Under the pieces are notes generated by a model that saw only the letters and a program-made list of their open reading frames with translations, did no database searches and was not told the DNA's origin. From contig JABVXV010000016.1 of NCBI GenBank assembly GCA_013365325.1, positions 62,001-126,000 of the forward strand: DNA of 64,000 bases. The letters run 5' to 3'. Made by a program: the position numbers and the translations under genes. Below are positions 34,016-47,100 of the stretch, piece by piece. How positions within the stretch are numbered: position 1 is the first letter of the stretch; each line of letters starts with the position of its first letter. The stretch is from Dipetalonema caudispina (taxonomy: Eukaryota > Nematoda > Chromadorea > Rhabditida > Onchocercidae).

Positions 34016-36685
34016 TTAATATGCACGTCGACCTGATGAAGAGGAATGTCGTGGCGAGTAGTCATAACGTTCTCGAGAACGGGATCGACTTCTGGATGAA
34101 CGACGATGTCGCTTACGAGACCGTTCAGATGGCGATCGCGAACGATCACGATTTGATCGGTGCTTGCGTGAAGATGAATTGTATGATTTACTCTCTATCC
34201 CATTCAGAGTGTCCTGAAATCCCTTTTGATATGCAAATGATGCCAATCACAGAGATCAAATCTTTGATAATAATAATTACTGGATAACAAAGGTTTTAAG
34301 AGACCAAATTTACCTGCAATGAGGAAATGAGGACTTTGCACCGATCATCGTTGGCAACACGACTTTGCCGAATAAGCGATATTGCAGTGACCAATGTTTC
34401 AATAGCAGATGCATAATCATTTGCAGCAGCATCGCTTACAGCACGCGTTATAGCTGATGACGAAACAGTACGATTGCGATTCATTATTTCTTCAAACTCA
34501 GCTTCTGATACTCCTTCAATACTGCAAGGAACTGATGCTGGTCCTGCAATTTTTTTAAATCAAGAAATGCACAACCACTGCCCTAACTATGTTAATTTGC
34601 ATTTATTAAAACTTATTATTGGACCTATTTAAATGACTCTCAAGTACTTATAGAAATTTAATTATGAAAAACAAAGAGAATACCTCCTCCGTAATTCTGA
34701 CGGTACACTTGTGGATTAATGTGGGCACCCGGCGGAGGAAAGGAAGGAGGAGGGTGAGATGTCGGTGGAGCACCGGGTGGAGCCATCCCTGCTACTGGTT
34801 GCGAAGTGCTCGATGGACCTGCTGGTCCCGCTGACGACATTGGTGGCAGCGCTTGCGGTGGTTGACCAAAACCAGGAGGTGGACGATTCATTGGTGGAGC
34901 ACCAGGTGGCGGTGCTCCTGCTGAAAAAAACATGAAGATAAAGGAACTAGAAGGAAGCTTATATAATAATGAATTCACTGATTCAACTGCACTTAAACTG
35001 GCTGATTATATGCTTAGATGTAATTCTCTATAAAAAAAATATCGCTTACCTGACAATTGAACTTGTGGTATGTTTGGCGGTGGAGCACTTAGGTTAACCG
35101 GTGGCCGGGTTACACTAAGTGCACCAAGCGGAAGAGGTTGTGAGGTTGGTGGAGGACCACGTAGCTGCGGAGGTTGCTGATTGGGTGGCAATATCAATGC
35201 AACCTGAGCTGGTGGACGCAACGATGGAATCGGTGGAGGAACCTGAAACAACTACATTAGTAGGAAAGCTCTAAAGACACAAATGGCAAGAACTGTGTTT
35301 AACATTACCTGAACCTGTGGTCGTAATGGTACGGGTGGTGGTATTGTCATCTGCCCGGGCTGTAATGGCTGTTGTGGTGGCATTCCGATACGAATGGTAC
35401 CAACAAATGGCGTTTTTTGGTCATCCTTCTTGGTATCCTTTTTATCATTTCTCTAAAAGCATAAAAAGACTCCTTAAATTTAAGTTAACCAAAATAATAT
35501 TGAAAGTTGGATATATGTTGGATAAATATCTATACCTGATCTACTCGTCTCGTAGCATCTTCGAATTTTGCCAGCGATGCTTTCGTGTACGGAAGAACGA
35601 CAAGTTGCTGTCCGTGAAGTGTTTTTTGAGGCAACTTTTCCATAACCGTTTTGACCGAACTTTCAGCAGTAAAAACTGCTAAGGCAAAACCTTTACTCTG
35701 ACCATTGTTCCGGTTTTCATAAAATTTGATGTCGATTAAATTCGTAGCACCACAAGATAATATCATCGTTTGCAAATCAACATCAGTTGTCCACCATGTC
35801 ATGTTACCTGGAGATAACAGAGAAAGCGATAAGCGTCTCAGGTACGCTCTTTATTATAAACATAAATGAATGTAAAAGAAAGCCATCTAATAAGGCATCA
35901 ACTATCTCTTCTATGTTAAGATGTAAAATACTTTGATAACAACAGTCAGCAAATTTCTGCTTAGCAAATCTCGACTGATCGTTAAAAAATATGACTGAAA
36001 TTAGCAGAAAACTACCTATATAACAACAGTATCTTCGACCAGTGTTATTTTGGTTTACACCGAGTGCTGGAAGAGCCTTTGATTGACTTCCCTGTGAAGC
36101 AGCGGTAATGCTAGATTTTACGGGCAGCGACTCTGTTTTCACAACCTGCCCAGACGGTTCAATCGCAGCGTCGTATAAATCTGTGTCATTTACTTCAGAT
36201 TTCACCACTTTTGCCTCATTTGCAGTATTGCCGTTTTTCGATGCGTGATTGTCTTGTCCATCCCTGTACATAGAAATTTTTTTATTTTGTCTGCTAAAAT
36301 ATCAAACAGAAAGTTGGTTGTTATCAAATATATTATTAATCCAAACCAGCACTTATATGATTCGATAATGGTACATGCTATTTAGTAGGAAATATATCGG
36401 ATCTGTAGGACGTGGTTGTATCGTCAAGTGGACAAGTCATACATGATTCAATTCAGCAGAATGTCCAGCAAAAACAATAAATGATTCCCTACGATGCCCG
36501 AAGAATATCAGAGGATACTCCTGATGAGAAACTGCCAGAATGATCATGGAAAACTGGTAAATTCCTCACTTAGCGATATCGTCATCGTCATCACCCAATA
36601 CATCACGTTCACTGAAGCGAGTGTCAAGCTCACCATCACCATACAAATCAAGATCATTGTCTGGCTGATCTAATATATCAGCCAT
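34016..36685 (-). CDS. CPSF6: Cleavage and polyadenylation specificity factor subunit 6 (CFIm68 homologue)
   Basis: Nuclear cleavage factor Im subunit. It helps CFIm25 choose poly(A) sites on pre-mRNA. Eight exons give 545 residues (human about 551): 36570-36685, 36016-36263, 35807-35536, 35309-35452, 35050-35242, 34684-34920, 34314-34543 and 34016-34213, all with GT-AG borders. The protein opens [17 protein letters not shown] and has an acidic DDDDD patch. An RRM follows at about residues 115-205, with RNP2-like [13 protein letters not shown] and RNP1-like [11 protein letters not shown]; GNxTWWTTD is characteristic of CFIm68/59. Next come a Pro-rich region (about 225-410), a helical segment (about 410-480) and an RS-type tail ([16 protein letters not shown]) expected to bind SR-type partners and importin. 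It is transcribed divergently from MYG1, with 1.4 kb between the start codons. Confidence 0.95.
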
Positions 36686-38092
36686 CTTACAAAGAATTCA
36701 GCCAATACAGTTCTTATTCTGGAAAAAGTTTAATTACTTACAACGAATTCTGAAAGGGTAAAGTCTTTTGCAATCATTTTCAGGATATAAGTTCATTACA
36801 AACAAATCATTGGCTAGAATTCAACATTCTCTTTAGTCCTAATCATGCCTTTTCAACTTTAATCAGAGCTCAAAGCAGTAATGGTAAGAAGACACACGCA
36901 TGAGAAAAAAATGGTTGACTGACATTGATAAAGGTTTAATATCATTACGTCAATGCGCGTAATGCACCATTGGAAAACAACGCATCAGGTGACTCACACT
37001 ATACTGACTGATACACCCAAGCAAATGCATTGTGGGAACAATGATTAGTCTCTGTGCGACTGACGACATTTTCTTTTATAATTTGTTCGGTACAAAAGAC
37101 AGAAAGTATTATCGACTGAAACTTTCAAATTTCCAATTCAATGTAATATACCGAGAAATCTTGACAAACGGGTAAGAAAGAAGCAAATGTATATGACCTC
37201 ATCATCCCCTTAAAGCGCACTTACACTATCCTACAAACAGACCTCAACACATTGCGCATCGCAGATGTACCACGCCACCTGGCAAACTCCCAAATGTAGC
37301 GATCGATCGTTGACACGCTATGCAAATTGTCATCCTACCCCTAAATTGTTTGATATGACTTTTACCTGAGATAGGGAATGGTATTGCTATGTGTCTGACC
37401 TCGTGATTATCTAGGGGTTAAATGTGAATAATATTGACATATCGGGCATTACGTAGTGCTGTACTAACTCGGAAAGATGTCCATTAAAGGTATGACGAGG
37501 TGAGAGAACACTTTTTAAACTGTGGCGGGAACAAACTGTAAAAAGATAGCACCTCCGATATTTCCATACCATTCGACAATGATTCATCGGGGTGTTTGTG
37601 GTGGGCTATGCAGAACTTAACCTCACACTTCTAAATTCTAAATTCACCCTTGTGAAGTATTCCCTTACTTTGTATTAATTTAGGAAGGACACACTACTGT
37701 CCTAGCATTGTGTTCTTTGGCGCTTTTCCACTTTTGAATAAAAAGCTTTTTAATCGAAAAGAAAAAACCAACGAAATTGCATGGAAAGAGTATATTGCAC
37801 TTGGGAAAAAAATGAAGTGGCAATATGCAATAATTATTGAGGAATATATTTAAAGAATATGAAGTAAACAAGACCTCTTCATGTGAGATGCAGAATTTAT
37901 ATGCTTGGGAGAAATTGAATTGATAAGGAATTGAACAAGAATTATTATTTTTAGCTTGTCACGATGTTGCATTCATGAATTGCTTCATAGGCAATAGATG
38001 AATATACCATCTCTTTTATGACAATAGTATTATCGATACGTCGACTATTTTTGTTGGCTCGAACTGCTAATTGTCATTTCAAACATTTTACA
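36686..38092. promoter_or_regulatory. Shared upstream region between divergent CPSF6 and MYG1
   Basis: 1.4 kb between two divergent start codons. It is clearly GC-richer than the window average at about 37.0-37.6 kb, which fits a bidirectional promoter for two housekeeping genes. No TATA-like element is placed convincingly. A 63-codon frame on the minus strand at 37680-37871 has no support. Confidence 0.45.
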
Positions 38093-41000
38093 ATGCCTAA
38101 GATTGGTACTCATGACGGGAAGTTCCACTGTGATGAGGTAATCGTTTCCTTTTCAAGTTTCATTTCTTTTAGATAAAGTAGGATATGATGATTTTTGCTA
38201 AAAGTTGAGGGTTAAAGGCATGGTTTTGTTGCGGAAAAAACTGTTGCAAAGATAGGTAGACTACTATTCCTATTATCTGCATATTAAGTAAAATTGGCTC
38301 TTTGTCATAAGTGTGGATGATTTTCTACGGAAGAGGGAATTCATTAGTGTAATCTATATCATATGTTTATTTTATCCAGTTAGTAATAGCAGGCATGATC
38401 AATTATTATTAAAATACTAAATTTCTTTCAGGTCTTTGCAGTCTTCTTGTTGAAATCAATTCCCGAATACAATAATTATGATATTTTGCGGTATGCATTG
38501 CTTTTAACTTTTTTATTTTAAGCATGTTTACTAGGTTTCACTTCTCATTTTCGTGTGAGCATAATTATAGTTTTTTATCCGCTTCGGCTACAGAATTTCC
38601 AACAATTAGCTAATATTTCTTTAACTTTTCCAATAAAAATTACCTTTTAATATCATTTTTCTCACATCCAGTAATTTGTCGCTTTTAATAGTCTTAATTT
38701 AGGCCAATTTTATAGATCTACTTCATAATTTTTGTCTGCTCTTCTGGCGCTTTATTCTCACAGGTCTAGCAGTGTAATAATTTCTTCACTGTTTATTTTA
38801 GCCAAATTTGGTTTTATACTGCTTCAGTCTTTTCTTAGTTGTTTGCTGCAAACAACTAGTCAAAAACTAATGAAATTTTCATGCTGAGTTCAGTTTAGTT
38901 AGAAAAGTTTGATTGTTTTACAGAAGCCGTGATAAGGATGTGCTAAGCACATGTGATGTTCTAGTTGATGTTGGTGGTGAGTATAACCATACTGCGATGA
39001 AGTATGACCATCATCAAAGGTTATCGTTTTTGTTCTTTCGATGCTTATAATGATATAATACAATAATGTTTGCTTTGACATTTTTTGTACTTTTTAATAA
39101 CTTTGTAAAATAGTGAGTATTTTTAGTCAACATAATTATTGATTTATAGTAGTTCACTACAAACCAATAATTAAGAATGAAGCTTACGTTCCAATTTTCC
39201 ATCCTGTTTGTATCTGTTGTAAACAGTGTGATGAGTAATTTGTTGCAAAAAATTTAACTTATTTTGCAAATTATCTATCAACGAAATACACTAATTTCAA
39301 TAAGTTTTTGCATCCTATAGTCATGCAGTTGAGAAAATTTCTTTTGACCAGAGCTGTGCGACTAGGCTGATGATAGCTTGCAATGCTAAAAAGTCGTGAT
39401 AGCCTTATAGAGTTTCATGGAGGAGAGTGATATATCAGTAAATCTCAGCAGATTACGTTTTTAATAGGGAAAATTTATAGGCACTTTGCTCATACAATGA
39501 ACACGTTAGGAGTAATGAATTTTGATACGAAATTAAGTTCAGCGGGTCTTATTTACGCTCACTTTGGAAAGAATGTCATCAGCGCGTTGCTTGGGTTACC
39601 TCTTGATGATCCAGTGATTGACATTTTATTCAAAAAAGTTTATGAAACGTTTGTGGAATCTATCGATGGAATAGATAATGGAATTGCTCAGTTTGATGGC
39701 GAACCAAGGTATATTTCTTAAATATTGTGGAAGGATTTTTTTTTTTTTTTTTTGTTGGTAATAACATAACCATTACTTTTTCTGAGCATAACGAGAAAGA
39801 TACCAGCAGTTGCTGCAGAACGATTGGTTGTTGCTTATGGACTATTCAGTACACTTTTGATAATTCATGTTATTTAAATTCAGATATTATTTGGGCGGTA
39901 CACTGTCATCTCGAGTTTCAATGTTAAATCCTGCATGGAATGAAAATACGGCCAATGTGGATGAAAGGCAGTTTTTATAACTCTTTTAAAAACTAATTTA
40001 GCATCTGAGGACCTCAGTTTTTAGGTTTATTTGAATTATTTTATTAAACTTGTTAGTTGCAGGTTTATGATGGCAGTCAAATTGGTCGGCAAGGAATTCA
40101 GTGAACTGCTCACTTATCTTTATAAATCCTGGCTACCAGCGCGTAGCTACGTTGTCGATGCAGTCACTCATCGTTTTGAGGTTTGTTATATTTCAGTTAC
40201 TTTTGTTGTCATATCCTGTTTTCGTTTATTGCTCGTCAACTTAAATTTTTTATTCGTCAAAATTTAAATCGAGTTTGGGACACAAATCAGTTCCCTTGCC
40301 ACTTATGTACCAGTTGAATTTAAATTTTAGTTTGAAACATTTTTTGTTACATTTTAGATTTTATACATTATTCTTCTAGTACTCAGGGTTTGGTTTGTGC
40401 CTCTGGATACCCATCCTTATTTTTAACCAATTAAATTATATTTCTGTTATTTCCTCCTTGTAATTTGCAGTTTGGTAACATTATAGCTAGTCCGTTGAAT
40501 TCATTTCTGCAATCGACTACTCTCTTTTGAATTTTTTACAGGTTGACAAAAGTGGTCAAATATTTTGCCTAGAAGGTGGTGGAGTGCCATGGAAAGATCA
40601 CTTTTTTCTCATTGAAGAGCAATTTCATTTAAAAAACGACGATATTATGTATGTTATTTATGAAGATAATGCTAATGCGGAGTGGAGAGTGCAAGCTATT
40701 CCAATAAGCGAAAGACAACCTTTTGAAAACAGGTTTTTGTCCAATTTTTCTCAGTGAATTATTCGTATTTTGTATGGATTTCCTAGATTTTTTTATACCG
40801 CACTACGAAGCTCTTAACCACTTTGCATAATCGTTAGGCTGCAGATGATAGTTTCATGTGAAATAGTTCAGAGGTATCGTACAAGTTAAGTCTTGTTAAA
40901 TGTATTAACTTGCTTAAATTGTCTATAGAACTTTTCGTGCTGATTGTAAAACATTTGAAGTTTTGGTTTCTCAGGTTACCCCTACCAAAGGCATGGCGTG

Positions 41001-41152
41001 GTCTACGTGATGCAGAATTGACAAAGGTAGCGGACATATCTGGCTGCATCTTTGTTCATCCAACCGGTTTCATTGGAGGCAATAAATCAATGCAAGGCGT
41101 AGTAGAGATGGCAAGAAAATCATTATCTCTCGCTGGGAAATATAAGAACTAA
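38093..41152 (+). CDS. MYG1: MYG1 family exonuclease (UPF0160)
   Basis: DHH-related 3'-5' RNA exonuclease; family members act in nucleolus/nucleus and mitochondria. Eight exons give 333 residues: 38093-38137, 38432-38490, 38924-39019, 39481-39708, 39884-39970, 40063-40180, 40542-40732 and 40975-41152. Hallmarks appear in order: IGTHDGKFHCDE at the N-terminus, DVLVDVGGEY, KYDHHQR (metal-binding His pair), TKLSSAGLIYAHFG, DGIDNGIAQ, SWLPARSYV, LPLPKAWRGLRD and GCIFVHPTGFIGG near the end. Length matches the family without an N-terminal mitochondrial extension; translation starts at MPKIGTHDG. Exon 5 can end at 39970 with a GT donor (adding Gln) or at 39967 with a GC donor; both keep frame, and I prefer the GT site. 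All other borders are GT-AG. Confidence 0.95.
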
Positions 41153-44100
41153 TGTGTATCACTTTTAGATTATTTATGTATTTTACACTTTCTTGTGGCG
41201 TGTAAAACTTAAATCTTAACAACAGTTTCGAAATTTTTTCAAAATACTTCTAAAATTCAAGTTTTTTTTTTTTTTTTTTTTTTTTGAAACCTCATTTTTG
41301 GCAGTCCGTTGTTAACGCCGTTGATTATTTTTGAATTTCATTGCTAAAAATGTTGATTTTCCTTTGAAATAAGATTTGTTTTGAATGAATATAACAGTAC
41401 AACTTGTTTACTTGTTAAAGTAAAATTTATTAAAATTTTTAAGCAATAATTTTTCGGAGGGAGCATCGAAACTTCAGCTTGAATAACTAGAGAAATTAAA
41501 AATGGTCTTATGATATGATACTTGACCCACAGTGCTTTGTTTCTGTTCCATACTGCAGATCTAGGTGAATGAGAATGCAGTTTTTTAAATTACACTTTAT
41601 CAAAGTGTTGATTGGAAAAATTTTCTTTGTACAGATGATCTATAAATATTCCGAAAGAAGGTTTAATAAAAAGATCTGAAACATAGTCATATCAATGTTT
41701 TGTCTTGACAAATATTAGGGAATGTCGAGAATTTCCAATATTTATCGAAGTTATTTACAAAGTACGTGTATCAAAGTTCCTGTGTAATACGCTGATATTA
41801 ACAATGTCACAATGATTGGTCCCAGTCGGTTGTTCGATTTCGTAGTGTTTCATCTCATTCTATAATATCTGGTTGTTAAGTGTTACGTTTTTCTTGACAA
41901 CACTTATTTTGCTAGTGAAGTATATCTTATTCAATAGCATTTAGTGATTATGCAGGCAGATTGATGATAGTTTTCAATTAATTTTTGAAGATGATATGAT
42001 AAGAAAAGTTGCATCTGGGTAGAACGGTCTCTTTTTTTGATTTTGAAAGTCAGAAGACATCTCAGTGAGTGTTATATATATGATATGACGAGCATGAAGG
42101 TGCATTTCATTTGGTCGTTTGAAGATGTGCCGATTGCCGCGGGAGATGGAAACATATTGTTGTTATTGATGGAACGGTCTTTCTCTCAACGAGTTGGTGT
42201 ATTTTGATGTGAAAAATGAATGGTTTGAGGTGATTTATTATCGATGCTTCCCAACAAATATATCAGTATCATAGATGTAGAATTGTTGGTATTGTTTAGA
42301 TGTGGTAGTTCGAGAAGTATACTTCAAAATCTTCTAGAAAGTCGAAAGAAGGTGCTAATCGGTAAAGAACATATGAGCTAGGCTATTGATAATCTGCCTA
42401 ATGGACGAGTGAAGTAGATGTTGGGAAATCAGTTTGATATTTAATCAGGAATGGTATTACTCCAAAGTGCATTTTCAATGTTAGCTCCCTTGCTGAATAA
42501 TTTCTATTGCTTTTGGTACTAAAGTGAATTTGCAGTACCCTAAGATTTCGTTGAAATATGAAGTGAGGTATAACAACTTGAACTATGTTCCTTATTGAAT
42601 TGTCGGAATGATTTCACGAATATTATAGTTTCATTTTGATATTTGTTTTTAGTTAATTTACTGCGCTTAGCTGCCATTGAATTCAAGAATCTCACGTTGT
42701 TATGGAGATATGCGAGAAGATGTGCATGTTATTCATATCCTTAAAAAGAGGGCAAGAAGAAAAATCTTATGAAAGGAGGTTTGTTTGTTATAATATGAAG
42801 TGATAACTCTTAAAAAGTTAATTTAAAGAAATATGACTCTACATTAGAAGCTTGTTCAAAATTATCCCACTGCTCCGGTTTGTATAGCTCAAAATTGATT
42901 AATATTTTGATTGTGGACTGATTTTTATTTAACATGCAAGATCGATGTTTCTGTGCGACATTAAATCTTTCATAAATGAAGAAATTTTTTAGTTCTGCCT
43001 TATGTAGAACGTCAATCATTTCAATTTGAAGTCATCACTATCGATTTCAAAAGCTAAACATTAAACATTTTTCCTCGAAAGCTTCCATTATTAGGATTAT
43101 TTTGAATCCATGAGTTCAAAAATGGCAATATTTGGATTTCAAAGTTTACTTTCCTGTGTTTCTAAAATTATTACAAGAAATAGTGAAGCAGTCGATGAAG
43201 CTTGCAAATTTGTGTAGGTTGTTGATAGGTTTATTTTCGCAATCATTTAAAAATGTTGTCAATGGTACGTCGATGAGCCTCTATGCTTATTGTGTTAAAG
43301 TGAAAAGAATATGATGAACGCGATATGTTAACTTATCTCAAATGACTTTTTAAGCTAACACATCAAATTTGAAGAGAATATTTCATTGAATTTAAACAGG
43401 TAAGGTTTGAGGACTTGATAATCTACTTTTCTAATTAAAAAATGATCATTTAACTGATAAAGCAGAAAAAAATAGAGATGGAGTTTATATTTTGTTAAAA
43501 GAAATCATCACTTTTCTAATAGTCCTATGAACATTACGCTGCGGTCTTCACAAATCAGAAAGCATGCAGTTTTCCTGATTTGCTTCTCAAATTCTGAAAA
43601 GTACCTTTCTAGGCTAGCTTTCTTGCTAGGAGTTCTTCGACGTCGCTATTATCATCCTACTTATTTTGCAATTCGTTTATTGTTTTGCCTTTAGAGACTC
43701 CTACCATCGTTGTTATTTGCATTTCGTTTATGAATCATTCTGCAAATTTTTCCTGCCAGATCTCTCTATTGTTGGACGCTCAGGCTTCATTTTGATTACG
43801 GACGTTTATAGTAACAGTTAGCATTATCATTTTGTAACTACTTAATTCACTTTTCATTGCATTAATATCTTCGGCTATTTATTCTCGTTTTCCCACTTCT
43901 AGAACTCTACTTCTACAGTCAACAAACATGAAAAGGTTAGTAGTGATACGCATTCCACTGATTGTAAGTCTGTAGGATTGTACTTGTAGAAATTTTATTG
44001 CATTATTGCCTTAGAAAGAAATTTCGTGATATGAACGGTTTACCGTGGATTCATTCACCTCCATATTGCTACGTTCTTTCTCACTGAGGTTTTTTCTTTA

Positions 44101-47100
44101 TTTTTGTGATTAATGTTGTAAATGTTATCTATAGAAGAAAGATAATTGATATGGAAAGTTTTCCTCAATGCAGAGATGAGATAAGATGAAGCACTATTCC
44201 GAAGTAGCTCACACATGCAAAAATTTATTCGTTGTTGTGATGTGAGTGTGGCAGAATGATTCAGCTGGTTGGAGAAGATGTGTAAGCGTTGCTGGTTGTT
44301 TACTAATTCTGATGCCAAGGCATCATCGTGGCATATTTATTTTTTTTAGAGAAGCTTGTTTCCCTGTTTCTTTTCCCTTTCTTCAGATACAATTGTGCTG
44401 TAGCCTGTTCTTCTGTTGTTGTCACAGTTACTACTATAAATTGTAATTTAATGGCTGACGACTTGAATATTTCAATGCATGGTGCTTATTTTAACCACCA
44501 TTATATATAATGAAGCAGTTAATTATATTTGAATGGTTTCTCAGCTACAGTGAAGATCTCATGCGAACATCTTAATTAATTATCTTTATCTATTTCTTAT
44601 TCTCATTGAATCAGTCATCTTGTGATTTATTAGCTACAAGAAGTTAGTTTCGAATAGAATTGAAAAAATATCTTTATCTCTTTTCCTTAGAAAGTGCTTA
44701 CTGTTTTATAATTCAAATTTGTGAAATTTTGAGCTGCCGCAGAAATAAACAAACATTTAACACTTTAAACAGATATGTGGTTTTTCATTCTGACTTTGCA
44801 TGTAATGAGTCTTAACTTTGGATACATATGGAAAGATGGCTTTCCGAAAAATGAAACGCTTTTTCATATTTCTTTGAATTCCTCATTTAAACTCTTGAAG
44901 CCATTCTTTTTGTTACTAATAAGTGAGCAAAGATCAAGATCTTTTGTTACTAATAAGTCAAAGATCCCTTTCAAGGGAAAAGTAAATCTCAGCTTTTAAT
45001 GTAAAGATTTGTGAGATTTATACTTATAACTTTGCCTGGAAATATTCTGCAGATCCTACTGTATTGATTATATTTGGTTGTCATTGTTCCGTACCTCTTC
45101 AGTTACAACCAACATTACCTGATTGAAACTAGCGAGAGACGGAATGATGTGATTGATATATCTTCTATTGTTTAACAGGATGAATTAAGGGTCAGTTTAG
45201 TTCAGTATTATGATAATGTCTTATAGTATAGGTAAATTGATCGGGCCTGATGATAACAAGCTTTTTCCACGGCTATATCCTTCTGTTTGACCTCACTAAA
45301 TTTTTGAGGATTATGACGAGATTCTTGTGAAGTGATTGACCCAAGGTAGTGCTTTAACTTGAGTAATAGATTTAGATTGAATCAGTGGACAGTTTGGACT
45401 GACATCTGATAAATTAAAACAATTTACGAACAATAATTTCAATATCGGCGTTTAACTGAAGATGCTATTGGAAAGTTTTTGTCTAGTCAGTGTTTAAGTA
45501 TAGTGATGCTTATTAAAGAAATGAGTTTAGAATGATACAAGAATAATGTGTTCACTTTACATTTCCAGGAAATTAATAAGGGATGAAGGTTCGTCATGAT
45601 GGAGTAACTGCTTGAGATTGCGATGGGCAGCAATCCGGTCTTTCCGATCGGGACACTTTGTTTGAAAAATGCATCACTTTGGTCTGTTGCGGAACATTTT
45701 ACAAATTAGGACGGCAAAATGTGATTTTAGGAGCAGAAATTTTTCGATGATAATCAACTTAGTATGTGTTGCAGCTGTTTCTTTTGTAACGAATAGGCAT
45801 ACTATTTCACACTTAGGGAAAACAAAGCGTTAGAAGTGTGTTCGCAGATTTGCAAGTTGCGGTGAATTCTAGAGATTGTTGGAAATATATATGGAAGGGT
45901 CAGGAAAAAGCTTAAACTGTTGAATAGACATTTAAGATGATGAGTGGTATAAACAATGATCTATGGAAAATATTAATATATGCATTTATTTTTTGATTTC
46001 GTGGATATTTGACGAAGCTGTGATATTGTGGTAGTGGTCTCCGCATTTTCTTACATTTTTCTTCTCTGCTACATAAGTTGAAATTTCCCATGTTTTTCTT
46101 TTTTCCTTATACACTGTAGCACTGCTTTTCACACTTTATCATCATCCTTTCATTTCAGTTTAGCCTAATTTTTATTTGACGTAGTGAAAATAGGTCTTGT
46201 AACTTTTCGGAATTTATTCGGTCAGCAACTAATCTCAGAAATATAACAATCTGACTGTATACAAATGTCCTTTAAATTCTCACAGAACACAAACTTATTA
46301 GCAGTAGTTCAACATTATAATATTTGTTGCTTTTCTTGATTACGAAGTGGAATGTTAAATAGGAGGAAATAAAATGAATGTCTTCCTCTTCGCTATCCGA
46401 TTATCATCTTTATATGAAAGAAAGTAGTTATACGAAGTAATTTTATATAAAAAAACTACACAAAGTAATTTTGTATGCATGATCGGGGAAGTTTTAATTA
46501 GTTTGTTAAGAAGGGGATTGGAAAATTCTGTTCTTACTTGCTTATCATATTGAATTATTCTCGTCCTGAACTGTGTATATATCAGCATAAATAAAAACAA
46601 CATTGTCATGTTTGGTATTTTCCGGAAAAGGAAGTAATTTCTAGATAGGATTCCATTAATGCCATTCACTGGCTAGCTTTTCTTGATAATTGAGATGACT
46701 CCGTCGAGGTTAGTGTTCGAGCGAAGCAAATTTCAAAAGGCCAAATTTGGGTTTGGAGTTGAAAATGTCGAAATTATTTGATGTTTTTTTTTCTCCCCTG
46801 TCCCCTCTTCCTCCTACGTCATTGCCCCTTTTCATGAAATTCTGTTTTTTCAATGAAGTAAGGAGTTGCTTTAGGCAAACAGTCCATATTGTTTTATATT
46901 GAATGTTTTTTTCTCTCGTAATCCGCAATTTAAATTGTTATTTCAAATGGTGCAATGTGAGTCCTTTTCTCAGAATATTTCTATGCCGTCGAACTGCTAT
47001 TATTCGCGGCAACTCTTAACGGTACACGAGTAGTACACATCATTTCGCATAGGGAACCTGTTTTCATGATTTCTTGAGAAACTTCATCGGAAAGATATGA

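Noticed and set aside
37000..37600. Possible non-coding RNA gene in the GC-rich CPSF6-MYG1 spacer
   Set aside because: No hairpin, Sm site, snoRNA box pair or other structural signature was found. A promoter explanation suffices.
39964..39972. MYG1 intron 5 as a compulsory GC-AG intron
   Set aside because: A canonical GT donor three bases downstream also keeps the frame and adds only one Gln, so a non-canonical border is not required.
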